Shown: positions 8,413 through 17,827, counted from the stretch's first letter. The stretch is DNA of 64,000 nucleotides from Myxococcota bacterium (GCA_030065855.1 JASJCT010000005.1:62001-126000); one strand, 5' to 3'. Notes: a model not told the origin generated them from the letters alone. Translations and numbers: made by a program.

Positions 8413-9732
8413 TCATAGTTGTCGATACCCACTGTTCTGAATCCGCATTAGCGTGAGCATGCGATCAAAAAACTGTTTTTTATCCGTGTAGGCGTATTGC
8501 TCCAGAGAAAAGGAGGGCAAGGCAGTTCCATTTGCACGGGGCACTATCCTTTCCCCTTGCAGTGTAACGGGCCTGAATGCTTTGAAGCCACCGGTACGGG
8601 TTCCTGCAACGTACTTGAAATACTTTGGTGAAAACCGCCTCCTGGTAACGGTCTTATCTGGATGACCGTCTACCCCGAAGAGACCATTGCGGTCCCACTG
8701 GCTGACCATCAGCGCGTGGCCGCCCACATCGACGAAAACAGTACCGGGCCGAATCGCGCTGCGATGTAAAGCGATTGGATAAAAATCTGACCCTTCATCT
8801 TCTGGCAGCGTTCTCATGGTTCCGGAATGAACGCGCCAGGCAATGCTCTCCTCGATGAACGCGTTGAAACGCGCCACTGGGTTGGCTATTTTGTCATAGC
8901 GATCTTCGAGGTTATCAAATGAGATTCTACATGTTGGCCCATGGCGTGAATCGCCGCGATTGCAGTTGCGAAATCGAAAGGGCAACCCGAACTTCCATGC
9001 AAAATAGGCTCTCAATTGGTAGGGCAGATCGCCACAGTCCGCCCTTGCACGGATGTGAACTTCAGATTTGGGATTGTCCTCTTTGTGGCCTAAGCGATTA
9101 TAGAGAAAATTTCGAGTCTTGTTTTGAAGGACCTGATGCAGTGGTTTCCAGCCCTTGTTTTGTTGATTTGCAAGGGGTCTAAAAAGGCGTGAAATCCAAA
9201 ACGAGAATACCCGCTCCCATGCTGCATCCCATTCCCGCTCGACTTTCCAAATGCCGGTGCTCGAAGCAGGTCGGCCTGGAACTGGAGCGGTTGCTACGCT
9301 GACCTCTTTGCGGGCAAGCACCCGGTTATCATGGTCTGTCAGTTCGATATGCCAATCACCGGCTTTGATAGGGGCTATAGACCGGAACATGCGCGCATAT
9401 GGTGGTCCTTGGTTATGGGAAAGATCTATCTCATCAACGGTTGAACCACCACATTGCAGTGTTAAAGCGTCCAAAGGGCGTTCAGACGTGGCAACCAAGT
9501 GAACCGCGGATCCCGGCGATACAGTTCGATTGACTACCAGAAGACAAGGATCAAGCGCCTCAGCAAAAGACAGTTCAACCCCCGAATGGTGTTGTGTGAA
9601 TCGAACGGCCTTCTCTTTCGACGCTGACCCACGTTCCGATTTGACCGCAGATACGTCACGCAAATCAGCAAGCACGAAAGCAGCACAAATCAACAGGACT
9701 ACGTGGAGTCCGCCCCTTGGCAAGCGCTTCAT
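8413..9732 (-). CDS. Secreted transglutaminase/papain-like cysteine protease-type protein
   Basis: A 439-residue protein with an N-terminal signal segment (LHVVLLICAAFVLAD). Residues ~60-150 look like an immunoglobulin-like sandwich. The C-terminal half contains a candidate catalytic triad: Cys233 in ADCGDLPYQLRAYFAWKFG, His339 in GGHALMVSQW and Asp355 in FGVDGHPD. This order and spacing fit transglutaminase-like cysteine proteases; the substrate is unknown. No Shine-Dalgarno is obvious before the ATG at 9732, so the start is tentative. A degenerate glycine-rich small frame lies directly upstream on the same strand. Confidence 0.62.
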   Translation of the reverse strand: MKRLPRGGLHVVLLICAAFVLADLRDVSAVKSERGSASKEKAVRFTQHHSGVELSFAEALDPCLLVVNRTVSPGSAVHLVATSERPLDALTLQCGGSTVDEIDLSHNQGPPYARMFRSIAPIKAGDWHIELTDHDNRVLARKEVSVATAPVPGRPASSTGIWKVEREWDAAWERVFSFWISRLFRPLANQQNKGWKPLHQVLQNKTRNFLYNRLGHKEDNPKSEVHIRARADCGDLPYQLRAYFAWKFGLPFRFRNCNRGDSRHGPTCRISFDNLEDRYDKIANPVARFNAFIEESIAWRVHSGTMRTLPEDEGSDFYPIALHRSAIRPGTVFVDVGGHALMVSQWDRNGLFGVDGHPDKTVTRRRFSPKYFKYVAGTRTGGFKAFRPVTLQGERIVPRANGTALPSFSLEQYAYTDKKQFFDRMLTLMRIQNSGYRQL

Positions 9733-9774
9733 GGCGTCTGTCTATATCACAAGTTGGGAGATCTATCCTACCCC

Positions 9775-9972
9775 TCAGGATCCCTTAATCCTTGCAGCGA
9801 CCAGCGAACGTATAGACAAAGAAGCGCTAAGTGCACCAGCTGCGCCGCTTTCGACAGCTGATCCAATTGCCATCCCTGGATATGCACCGACACCACCTGC
9901 TGGTCAGGCACTGATAATTCCACCTATCACGCCATCTTTTACCGCATCAGTGACATCCCACAATGCCAGTTT
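9775..9972 (-). pseudogene. Degenerate small glycine-rich frame upstream of the cysteine-protease-like gene
   Basis: In one minus-strand frame, a stretch reading LALWDVTDAVKDGVIGGIIS is followed by an in-frame TGA (9904-9906). It then continues as VGAYPGMAIGSAVESGAAGA and ends at 9775. The Gly/Ala spacing resembles glycine-zipper membrane peptides or class II bacteriocin-like peptides. No start codon with a ribosome site precedes the first part. An internal ATG at 9873 would give only 32 residues. It is most likely a decayed gene; a functional role is speculative. Confidence 0.3.
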
Positions 9973-9983
9973 CTAATTTTCGG

Positions 9984-10151
9984 GCTTAGAGCCTATCTCA
10001 GTAGGCCGGACCGAGCATTGTGTTTGAGACACGAGCAGTGCAAGGCACGACGACAAGTCTTGCTGGTGGCAAGGCGCAGAGGAGTAATGTAGCAATGCGA
10101 AGTGGATCGGATGCCATGCGACGGGAGTGCCAACTGAGATAGGCTCTAAGC
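9984..10151. mobile_element. 168-bp MITE with perfect 19-bp terminal inverted repeats
   Basis: GCTTAGAGCCTATCTCAGT at 9984-10002 is exactly inverted at 10133-10151. The interior carries no plausible gene; the frame running through it is a by-product. It lies at the boundary between GC-rich chromosome and the AT-rich stretch that follows, as expected of a small non-autonomous transposable element. No mobilising transposase is in the window. Confidence 0.75.
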
Positions 10152-10345
10152 TTGACCAAAAGCTGATGGTCAACACAGTTACGCGTTTCAGTATAGATAA
10201 CGCTTGGTTTTCACACTCTTGGACGATTGACCCAGGGGCGCCTCCTTTTTCGTCCCTCTTTTCGGCCGGTGTAGAAGATATTTTTCAACAAAAAGCACAT
10301 CAATAACAATAAATATTATTGTCCATTATTTTATTTATTTTTTAA

Positions 10346-10375
10346 TTGACATTTAGCATCATCAGAACGTATTAT
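10346..10375 (+). promoter_or_regulatory. Strong sigma-70-type promoter upstream of the M14 peptidase gene
   Basis: TTGACA (10346-10351), an 18-bp spacer and TATTAT (10370-10375), in very AT-rich DNA. Transcription would start near 10382, leaving a leader of about 235 nt before the ATG at 10617. The flanking 10152-10616 stretch shows no coding signal; its start is AT-rich with a small AATAAATATTATT hairpin. Confidence 0.6.
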
Positions 10376-10616
10376 GTGATCGAAAGGCGGGTACGTGTAT
10401 TTTACGGTAGTGATGAACTGGTGCTACTGGAAGATATTGACGTTCAACATTCTCGGAAAAAATCGAAGCAAGCAAAGGCGGTGTTACTGAGATAGAAACT
10501 GAACTCATACGCCAAATTGTCGGAGTATTTCTATTTTAGATTCTGCCCGCATAGAAATTGCGTCGACAGGTGCGTCAGTCAACATGTAACCATCATAAGA
10601 GAGGGAGGTTGTTAGA

Positions 10617-13091
10617 ATGTATTCATTTATGCGAAATATCATAATAGTCACGAATCATTGTAGAAGTATCAGAAAAAGACAATTTCTTTTTACCGGTGTA
10701 ATAATCGGATATTTGTTTTTTTCTCAGGTTGCGTCAGCTATACCGGTAGAGAGTTTTCAAACTTCTACTACTAGTGTTCTCGCTAATCCAAATACCCGGA
10801 GCGATTTTTATAATCGCGTATCGGATGAGTTGCGAAGCGATAGCTATTGTATCCGGGAGTATGCGGGTGATCAATACGGTTGGAATATGTTTTATCCAAA
10901 ATGTATCAACAACTTTATGGATCGTTTAGCCAGGCAGCACCCTGACATTTTAAAATCAGTCGATATTGGAAAAGCTGTTTCTGATTTAGATTCTGATTGT
11001 ATAGATGTGCTTTCAAATGGTGAAGGATCTTGTGGTCATATCATAAAAGCCATGTATCTTACATCCTCTATCTTGCCAGACGATCAAAAACCAGCGGTGG
11101 TTTTTGTTGGTACTATCCATGGTTTGGAATTCCCTGCATCAAGGGTTCTTCTGGACTGGATTGATTATCTGGTGTCCAATTACGATAATGAAGATGCGAG
11201 AGCTTATGCCATTTCAACTACAAACCCGTTAGACGATGGCGTTGCTGTAACAAATCTGTCGATAGCTGACCTAATTGACAACTATCGCATTTGGGTCGTG
11301 CCAAACGTATCTCCTCACGGCATGTATACTGGATCAAAACCCAGCGCAAGGGGTGTGAACATTGGTAGAGAGTTTGAATACCAATGGGCATCCGGCTCAG
11401 CTTTCTATCCCGACGGAACAGCCGCCAGTCCCGGGGATCCAAGAGCACACAACGCCAACCTAACCGGCCTCGTGGGGTGGACACCTCTTTCCCAGCCCAA
11501 TTCTCGAGCCATCGATGGTCTCCTTCAATTCATAGGTCCGAGTATCTACGTTACCATTCATGGACATGTTAAAGGTATTGATGGGGAATACTCTGGGGCC
11601 ACCTTACCTGCAAATGGTCCAGTGACCACATGTCAATATGAGAATTCTACAGCTAATGGACCATCTGGAGTCAACGTCAACGGTAACTGGGCTAAACCAA
11701 GTAGCGGTCTAAAGTATCACTGGATTGTTGCGACTCCAGGTGGTCAGAACAACAACGATATTCTCAGATATGTCTATCGTGGTCTCGATGACTACAGAAC
11801 TAGTTTATCCGTATACACAGATGATTTTCTTTTCGACAGCCTTCCTTTCCTCTCAGAACAAAACGCGAGGCTCTTTCCCTGTTCTACAGAAGACCTGCAG
11901 AATTGCCCTCCTCCACTTTTCTACTCTCCCTATTCAGAGCACCGAGTTTGTTACCATGACAGAACTGGTGGTGTTTCTGTAGACTTCAATTTAACGACAC
12001 GCGGTCACGGTAGTGGCCCAGATGGTCAGAGTCAGGGTTGGGCCTGGGCCAAATACGGTGCTGTTTCTTTTTTGTACGAGATGCCTGCGTACTACTGGGC
12101 CAGAGACTCGTCTGATAATTGGGATCTCAACGCTGAAACATACTATTTTCAACAAAACGAGCTGCCAGGTGCTATTGGAGATTATAGTAGACCAAAAGGT
12201 CACGAAGAAAATGAAGTGCGTCTTAGAAGATATTTAGCGAATAACTTTTATGCCTTTAATAGATTGGTTGTTTTATCGGCAAATCCTCTACCAGCAGAAC
12301 ATCCGCACCCTGGTGTTGGTACGGGAACAACAAGACATAATCTCGCAGTAACTGGTCTATTCAGCTACGACGCCAATGATTGTGATATCACACAGACTTT
12401 TTGGCCTCAGAATGGTCACGTGTGCTGCGATCTTGGTTATGACGTACACAACCAAACACTGATCGCTGGCGCGACAAAAGAAAGTCCCTATGGCAACGAA
12501 GATACCATAAGAAATGGATACTTTGGTAAGAGAGAGATATCCTGCCAGGTTACAAACTGGGGTAACGAAGCACACGCAGACGACTTCTTCATTAAGTTAT
12601 CCGTAGATAAGGTTGAAGTGAACATGACGACAATACAGAACGTTCTAACCAAAGAATGTTTTGTCCCGGCTGGTAGCATGGGTGCTCCGGCAGACACGTT
12701 AAACCCAGTGATTAAAACATGTGATGAATTTGATGTTCTGCTTACGAAAGACAATATCTATCGTATCAGCTGTGAGATAGGTACTCACGACGTATCCGGC
12801 AACTTCATAGCTTCAGGCAATTTTAATACAAATGTACTCAACGAAACAGATGATGCAGCTTTCTCAATTACCCCCTCCGCGGAATGCCTACATTCAGACG
12901 GCCTAATACGAAACTGTACCTTATCTGGTGGCACCTATACAAAGACCTGGACCACCAACAACTACCGTGAAACAGTTTTCAAAGCAGTTCTTGATCAAAC
13001 CGCTATTTGTGATGATGAGGTAAGAAGGGATCAGACTATGAGTGGGCAACTGGTTGATACATCCGCGAATGTAATTCCGGTTTCATTATAG
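10617..13091 (+). CDS. Secreted zinc carboxypeptidase-like protein (M14 family)
   Basis: An 824-residue exported protein. A long n-region is followed by a hydrophobic core and a cleavage-like site at VASA|IP (about residue 41). The M14 zinc and substrate sites can be followed: H168-x-x-E171 in TIHGLEFP, the PNVSPHG block near 230, GVNIGREFEYQW near 247, a third ligand His in YVTIHGHVKG and the general-base Glu in FLYEMPAYYW near 490. The C-terminal third is Cys-containing and beta-rich, perhaps an Ig-like or adhesion module. GAGGGAGG lies 8 nt upstream of the ATG. Codon choice is AT-rich, unlike the rest of the window, which suggests transfer. It probably degrades extracellular peptides or wall stem peptides. 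Confidence 0.72.
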   Translation: MYSFMRNIIIVTNHCRSIRKRQFLFTGVIIGYLFFSQVASAIPVESFQTSTTSVLANPNTRSDFYNRVSDELRSDSYCIREYAGDQYGWNMFYPKCINNFMDRLARQHPDILKSVDIGKAVSDLDSDCIDVLSNGEGSCGHIIKAMYLTSSILPDDQKPAVVFVGTIHGLEFPASRVLLDWIDYLVSNYDNEDARAYAISTTNPLDDGVAVTNLSIADLIDNYRIWVVPNVSPHGMYTGSKPSARGVNIGREFEYQWASGSAFYPDGTAASPGDPRAHNANLTGLVGWTPLSQPNSRAIDGLLQFIGPSIYVTIHGHVKGIDGEYSGATLPANGPVTTCQYENSTANGPSGVNVNGNWAKPSSGLKYHWIVATPGGQNNNDILRYVYRGLDDYRTSLSVYTDDFLFDSLPFLSEQNARLFPCSTEDLQNCPPPLFYSPYSEHRVCYHDRTGGVSVDFNLTTRGHGSGPDGQSQGWAWAKYGAVSFLYEMPAYYWARDSSDNWDLNAETYYFQQNELPGAIGDYSRPKGHEENEVRLRRYLANNFYAFNRLVVLSANPLPAEHPHPGVGTGTTRHNLAVTGLFSYDANDCDITQTFWPQNGHVCCDLGYDVHNQTLIAGATKESPYGNEDTIRNGYFGKREISCQVTNWGNEAHADDFFIKLSVDKVEVNMTTIQNVLTKECFVPAGSMGAPADTLNPVIKTCDEFDVLLTKDNIYRISCEIGTHDVSGNFIASGNFNTNVLNETDDAAFSITPSAECLHSDGLIRNCTLSGGTYTKTWTTNNYRETVFKAVLDQTAICDDEVRRDQTMSGQLVDTSANVIPVSL

Positions 13092-13191
13092 TCATGGACT
13101 ATTCCACCGCGAAAGGAGGCCGATTAGAGAAGAGAATAGCATCTATTAAACATGGAAAGACACAACAATATAATACGGAAAGGACGCAAAG

Positions 13192-13530
13192 ATGAAGAAG
13201 TTAGCAGCAGTATTATTAACCACAACAATAGCGCTTACAATTGCAGGCGAATCAAGCGCAGCCGGAACAGGATATACCACAATTAATAAAATTGCGGTTA
13301 AAGTAACTGATGCCGGAACTTACAGAATAAGAGTTTGGTTGGAGGGAAAATCCGGTGAATTTCGTTTTTCTAACATGTCAAGCGGTGACTCCGAAATCTC
13401 AAAAAAAGTAGCTATTTATGAGACGATTCTACTGACGGCCTATACACAGAACAAATCTGTCTACATTTACTACTACCCAGACTACTATGGCTCTAACTTT
13501 CACAAAATAGATGAGGTATTTATAAAATGA
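13192..13530 (+). CDS. Small secreted protein, unknown function
   Basis: A 112-residue protein with a clear signal peptide (MKKLAAVLLTTTIALTIAGE, cleavage near SSA|A). The mature part is a short beta-rich chain with YIYYYPDYYG near the end and no cysteines. AAAGGA precedes the ATG. It lies 100 bp downstream of the M14 peptidase gene with the same AT-rich composition, so the two probably travelled together. I do not recognise a family. A possible 33-codon frame in the gap (13094-13194) has no supporting features. Confidence 0.65.
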   Translation: MKKLAAVLLTTTIALTIAGESSAAGTGYTTINKIAVKVTDAGTYRIRVWLEGKSGEFRFSNMSSGDSEISKKVAIYETILLTAYTQNKSVYIYYYPDYYGSNFHKIDEVFIK

Positions 13531-13617
13531 CGCAGAAGGCGCACTTGTGCCTTGCCTTCATTTGCGTGCTAAGTCCCAAGCTGTTTGAGGCATCAATGGA
13601 GAGGAAGGCGGTCCGGA

Positions 13618-14553
13618 TTACTGGGCTGCGGATATCTTTTCGTCGACAATCCCACACAATGCATCAAAGGCGGCTTCGTACTCGTCTTTTAGCGCTTTGA
13701 TGTCGTCCCCCTGCTTCTTGAGAAGCTCCCGGGCCGCTTCAGTGGCCGGCTTGACCGCGTCTCGAGCAGCCTTGAGCTCGGTGAGGCGCTCCTCGGCAGT
13801 CTTTTTCGCCTTTTTGTCGGTCTCTGAATGGGCGACAAATGCTTCCTCTGCCTCGATAGCATTTTCAAGGGTGCGCAACACTTTGCGCTCTTCTGAAACC
13901 CGCCGATCCATTTCCAGCCATAGGGTTGGCAGGTGGATCGCGACCGTATGGGAAGTCTGAGCGATCTCGAGCGCCTGCTTTTCCAAAACCTCGGTGTTCT
14001 TTTTGCCAAGGGGTGCGGCATACCGCTCGATGAGGAGGTGGGCTTCGCTGGATGCGAACACGCGTTTGTCCAATTGTCGATTTACCGAATCCTTGAGGGC
14101 GTAGCTCAGCTTTCCATAGGCTTCTATTTCGCAAGTGCACTCGGATTTTTCCATGGCCGATTTGACCGTACCGGTCAGCCGACGGTTGATATCCTCTTTT
14201 TCTTCCTCGAAAAATACGCGCACCCGGTCCGAGTCATCCACGGCAGCGGCATAGGCATGGCCGCGGCCGGTCTCGTCGGCCCGTTCGTATATCGCGAGCA
14301 CCTGAGTCCAATCCGGGTCAGCAAGTGCATTGGGATAGGTAGAAAACGCACTTGATAGATTTCGCGCTTCTTCGGATTCGGTGCTGTAGCGCTCGGCGAT
14401 CAGTTTGAGTTCAGCTGGATAAGCCACGGCATATCCGGCTGCGTGGGCAGAAGAGGCAACCTCTGGCGCTGGTTTGGGGTTACCACACCCCACAGCGGCA
14501 TAGGCGATCATGCACCCAACAACCAACATATATGTCGAATGATTGTACTTCAT
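13618..14553 (-). CDS. Lipoprotein with coiled-coil body, unknown function
   Basis: A 311-residue exported protein. The signal segment ends in a lipobox (AAVGC, Cys23). The mature part is Glu/Lys/Ala-rich, and the last ~100 residues (ETDKKAKKTAEERLTELKAA) are strongly coiled-coil. The central CTCEIEAYG segment holds a Cys pair. It is transcribed toward the AT-rich island, convergent with it. No Shine-Dalgarno stands out before the ATG at 14553. No family recognised. Confidence 0.6.
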   Translation of the reverse strand: MKYNHSTYMLVVGCMIAYAAVGCGNPKPAPEVASSAHAAGYAVAYPAELKLIAERYSTESEEARNLSSAFSTYPNALADPDWTQVLAIYERADETGRGHAYAAAVDDSDRVRVFFEEEKEDINRRLTGTVKSAMEKSECTCEIEAYGKLSYALKDSVNRQLDKRVFASSEAHLLIERYAAPLGKKNTEVLEKQALEIAQTSHTVAIHLPTLWLEMDRRVSEERKVLRTLENAIEAEEAFVAHSETDKKAKKTAEERLTELKAARDAVKPATEAARELLKKQGDDIKALKDEYEAAFDALCGIVDEKISAAQ

Positions 14554-14629
14554 TTAGCGATAAAAACGCATAATCATCCGGCCGTCAAGCCGATTACCCC
14601 CCCGAGGGATCCGAACTGCCTGTCATTCA

Positions 14630-16159
14630 TTATTGCACGTCTGGCATGCGGCGCCTCTGTCTGGGCGGTAATACCATGGGTCGATGGGGAGTGCCATTGG
14701 ACCGAGGCTTTATTGTATAAGCCCCAATATCCTGGGGCAGGGATTTGCGGCCGAGCCGCTCAAAATCTCCCTTTATGAGATCAGCAGCAGTTTCCCCCTG
14801 CAGGCCTTTTATTTCAGAAAGGTACTTGAAAAGAAGACCTGCCAAGCGGGGCAATGCAATGCGGCTGGTTTGGTTAGTCGCTCGAAACAGCCAATCGGAA
14901 AAGCCCATGAACGACCAAAACGCCGAGCCGTCCTGCCATATGGCAGGCGCTGAGGAGATAAAATTGCCGCTATTGTAAATGAGGTCGAAATAGCGAGCAA
15001 ACCGCTTGAGCCGTTGCATCTCGGCAAAGCTGATCTCTGAATTTTGAAGAATCTCATATGGAGGGGACTCGCTGTAGCGCATTTGCCACGGTACGTCGTG
15101 CCGGGCAATGGGTGCGCCCCTGAGGCGTTTGAGTATGCCCACCTGGATTTCATGGGGATGTATTATGGCTATCAGCCTGTCAAAGCCGTCTGCAAATGAT
15201 GCCATGGTTTCGCCGGGCAGACCTGCGACCAAGTCCGTGTGCAAGTGGGCAGATGTCTCGTTCCGCAGCCGGCTGAGCGTTCGGATAACAGTGTCGACAG
15301 GATAGTTGCGACCGATGCGGTGGGCCACGTCTGGGTTCAATGTTTGAACGCCCACTTCCAGCTGCAGCACCCCGGGTTGGAAGTCCTTTAGCAGGGCGAG
15401 GTGTTGCTCTGGAAGGGGGCCCGGGACGAGCTCGAAGTGGACAAACAACCCAGAGGCCTGTCGTTCGAGAAAGAAGCGCAAGAGCGCGGGCGTGACCCCC
15501 AACTGAAGGGTGCGATCGATGAACTTGAAGCGCCGCGCGCCCCGTTGCCACAGGTCATCTAGGGCTGCTAAAATTTGGTCCTCTGGAAACCGCCGCACCT
15601 TGGCATCCCTGCTGGACAGGCAAAACTCACACCTGTTCGGGCATCCGCGGGAGGCTGCTGCGTAGATCACCCGGTGGGCAATGTCTGCATCGGTGTAAAG
15701 GCTGTACGGCAGTCTCACGGCATCGAGGTCCGGGACAGGGGCGTGGATTATTTTCTTTGCGGGGGGCCTGCCAGCAAGAAAATTCTTACACAATTGGGCA
15801 AAGGCAAGATCACCCTCACCCGCGATGATATAATCTGCGGTCGCGGTAATTTCGGGAAAATCCTCTGGATAGCTCACCTCTGGGCCGCCCAAGACAATAC
15901 AAACGTCCGAGCGTACCTGCTTGATGGTGTGAACCACCTGACCCAAAAGTCCGACATTCCACAGATAAACGCTCAGGCCCACAATGACCGGCTGATGATC
16001 GAGTATCTTTTCGGCAATATCAGCGGGTCTATCCTCCAGGGTGAACTCGAGGATGGTCGCGCGCTGTTCCAGATCATCGAGATTTGCCTTTAAAAAGCGA
16101 AGCGCGAGGGAAGTGTGGGCAAACCGGGCGTTGGCAGTGGCGAGAACGATGGGCGTCAT
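14630..16159 (-). CDS. B12-binding-domain radical SAM protein (DUF4080-type)
   Basis: A 509-residue cytoplasmic enzyme. The N-terminal ~130 residues form a cobalamin-binding-like Rossmann domain (IVLATANARFAHTSLALRFL; GLSVYLWNVG; LGGPEVSYPED). The radical SAM cluster motif is C173-x3-C177-x2-C180 (CPNRCEFC), followed by a TIM-barrel core with QLEVGVQTLNP. The C-terminal part fits DUF4080. The reaction is unknown; relatives include B12-dependent methyltransferases. Its ATG overlaps the TatD stop codon by 4 bp (ATGA), so translation is coupled. Confidence 0.82.
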   Translation of the reverse strand: MTPIVLATANARFAHTSLALRFLKANLDDLEQRATILEFTLEDRPADIAEKILDHQPVIVGLSVYLWNVGLLGQVVHTIKQVRSDVCIVLGGPEVSYPEDFPEITATADYIIAGEGDLAFAQLCKNFLAGRPPAKKIIHAPVPDLDAVRLPYSLYTDADIAHRVIYAAASRGCPNRCEFCLSSRDAKVRRFPEDQILAALDDLWQRGARRFKFIDRTLQLGVTPALLRFFLERQASGLFVHFELVPGPLPEQHLALLKDFQPGVLQLEVGVQTLNPDVAHRIGRNYPVDTVIRTLSRLRNETSAHLHTDLVAGLPGETMASFADGFDRLIAIIHPHEIQVGILKRLRGAPIARHDVPWQMRYSESPPYEILQNSEISFAEMQRLKRFARYFDLIYNSGNFISSAPAIWQDGSAFWSFMGFSDWLFRATNQTSRIALPRLAGLLFKYLSEIKGLQGETAADLIKGDFERLGRKSLPQDIGAYTIKPRSNGTPHRPMVLPPRQRRRMPDVQ

Positions 16160-16929
16160 TGAACAATACCCCCATCTAGGTTAAACAGCGCTTCAGCGTT
16201 GGCGGTGGTGATCCGGGCAATCGTTTCCACTGGTTTATCCCTTAGGGCAGCGAGCGCAGTTGCAATGTCAGCCACGTGGTGGGGTTCCGTGTCAATGGGC
16301 GCCACACCGTCAAGGCCGATGGACGGCGCATCGGTCTCCAACAACAGGCGGTTTGACGACACGGTGGCTGCTGCACGCCTCGCCCGGTGCGCCTTTGGCC
16401 GGGTAATAGCCCCGCCAAACCCGATGTGCATGCCTGCCTGGACAAATTGGGCGGCAAGGGTCGGCCCCCTAGAATAGGCGTGGACAACGCCGGTTAGCGC
16501 CGGCGTAGCGCCGTTCAGAATCTCTAGCAACTCGGCAAATGCCCCGCGACAGTGGAGCAGGACCGGCAGGCCGAGCTCCTGGGCCACGTCCAATTGTCGA
16601 ACAAATACATCGAGTTGCCGGTCTCGCCCCGGGGATTCGACCTTAAAATCGAGACCGATTTCCCCAACGGCAACGGCATGGCGCTCGACAAGCCGATTTT
16701 TGAGCGCGGCCATATCCAAGGATTCATTTGCCGCCCACGGATGCAGGCCAAAAGCAGGAAAGACCCCCTCGTATTGAGCCGCATCAGCCACAGCCCGCCA
16801 GGATGCAATGTCATAAGACGGCGCGATGATGCGCGTCACACCCTTTGCCCGAGCCTGATCGAGCACGCCGGGAATGTCAGTATGGAGTGGGTGAAAGGTC
16901 AAGTGGCAATGGGTATCGACAAGGATCAT
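16156..16929 (-). CDS. tatD: TatD-family metal-dependent hydrolase/DNase
   Basis: A 257-residue TIM-barrel hydrolase of the TatD/YcfH/YjjV group, with reported 3'-5' DNase activity using divalent metals. Metal ligands are visible as DTHCHL (HxH), GEIGLDF (Glu), LLHCRG, VVHAYSRG and LETDAP. ATG at 16929 (MILVDTHCHL) is preferred because AGGGGTG lies upstream; 16947 would add six residues. It overlaps the radical SAM gene by 4 bp, forming a two-gene operon. Which of the paralogous subtypes it belongs to is uncertain. Confidence 0.85.
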   Translation of the reverse strand: MILVDTHCHLTFHPLHTDIPGVLDQARAKGVTRIIAPSYDIASWRAVADAAQYEGVFPAFGLHPWAANESLDMAALKNRLVERHAVAVGEIGLDFKVESPGRDRQLDVFVRQLDVAQELGLPVLLHCRGAFAELLEILNGATPALTGVVHAYSRGPTLAAQFVQAGMHIGFGGAITRPKAHRARRAAATVSSNRLLLETDAPSIGLDGVAPIDTEPHHVADIATALAALRDKPVETIARITTANAEALFNLDGGIVQ

Positions 16930-16990
16930 GACGTTCACCCCTACCATAAAACACGAGGTCTGTGTCAGTGGGGCTGAGGCCGATAAACCG

Positions 16991-17533
16991 TTAGTCTCTT
17001 TCTAAGAGACCCTTTAGGTTTTCCAGGCCTTGGGCCAATTGGTCTCCCAACATGGTGTCCATGTCCATTGCCAGGAGCATCAGGTTCATCGGGTAGGGCA
17101 TGGCACCGTTGAAGCCCCAGGTTACCTTGGTCTGATTGGCGCCCAGGCTGTCCGTGGCCATGTAGGCCTGGTCCGTGGCCTCAAAGGGTTCTAAAAAGCG
17201 CAGCTCAAAATCCACACGCTGATTTTCAGTGATCTTTTTTATTTCTTGCTCGCCCTTGCCCACTTCTTGGTGTTGGCTATCCCATGCTGAAACAAACCCG
17301 ACTTGGCCATCTTGTCCCTTGAACGTCTTTTTCATATTCGGATCCATCTTGGCCCAAACACTGAAATTGTCCTGATTTTTGAGATACTTGACGTAATTAA
17401 ACACCACTGCTTGCGGTTTATCGATGGTGATCTCCCGGGCTACGGCGTATTCCTGGGGTACGATCAGCCCAGCTATCAGCACCAGAACCACCACAGCAAG
17501 AATAACGACCAGAATGCGTTTTAGCCATTTCAT
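16991..17533 (-). CDS. SRPBCC (START-like) domain protein, membrane-anchored
   Basis: A 180-residue protein. An N-terminal membrane anchor (RILVVILAVVVLVLIAGL) is followed by a helix-grip fold typical of polyketide cyclase/SRPBCC proteins (REITIDKPQAVVFNYVKYLKN; WDSQHQEVGKGEQEI; GAMPYPMNLM). Such domains bind hydrophobic ligands; the ligand here is unknown. AAAGGAGATCAG directly precedes the ATG. It lies 62 bp upstream of tatD on the same strand and may be the first gene of that operon. Confidence 0.75.
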   Translation of the reverse strand: MKWLKRILVVILAVVVLVLIAGLIVPQEYAVAREITIDKPQAVVFNYVKYLKNQDNFSVWAKMDPNMKKTFKGQDGQVGFVSAWDSQHQEVGKGEQEIKKITENQRVDFELRFLEPFEATDQAYMATDSLGANQTKVTWGFNGAMPYPMNLMLLAMDMDTMLGDQLAQGLENLKGLLERD

Positions 17534-17650
17534 CTGATCTCCTTTCTTTGGATATCAACCAAACCATCACCTGGTATTGTCTTATAAGCAGGATAAAGGC
17601 AACCGACAACAATACTTGGTCTGACGCCGATGCCTTCCCAGCTTCAATTT

Positions 17651-17827
17651 AATTGGTGCCCATCCAGAAATGGCCCTCTTGACGAAAACCCATCCCCCCG
17701 GCCCTCTTCCCTGCGAGGGAAGAGGGAGGCAAAACCACCATGAATCATTGGATTACCTAATTCCGGTTCGCCCTTTCCGCATCGGATAGGGGGCTAGGGG
17801 GAGAGGTTTCCGGAGCGGGCACTAATT
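17651..17827. mobile_element. Possible 177-bp MITE
   Basis: AATTGGTGCCC at 17651-17661 is inverted, with one mismatch, as GGGCACTAATT at 17817-17827. The interior is made of hairpins such as CCCTCTTCCCTGCGAGGGAAGAGGG. No coding signal. It fills the gap between the SRPBCC gene and the Hcp-like gene. Confidence 0.45.

Noticed and set aside
9530-9976. A 148-residue plus-strand frame
   Set aside because: It is antisense to the cysteine protease-like gene and has no domain pattern.
9973-10176. A 67-residue minus-strand frame
   Set aside because: It reads through the MITE and is best explained as repeat sequence.
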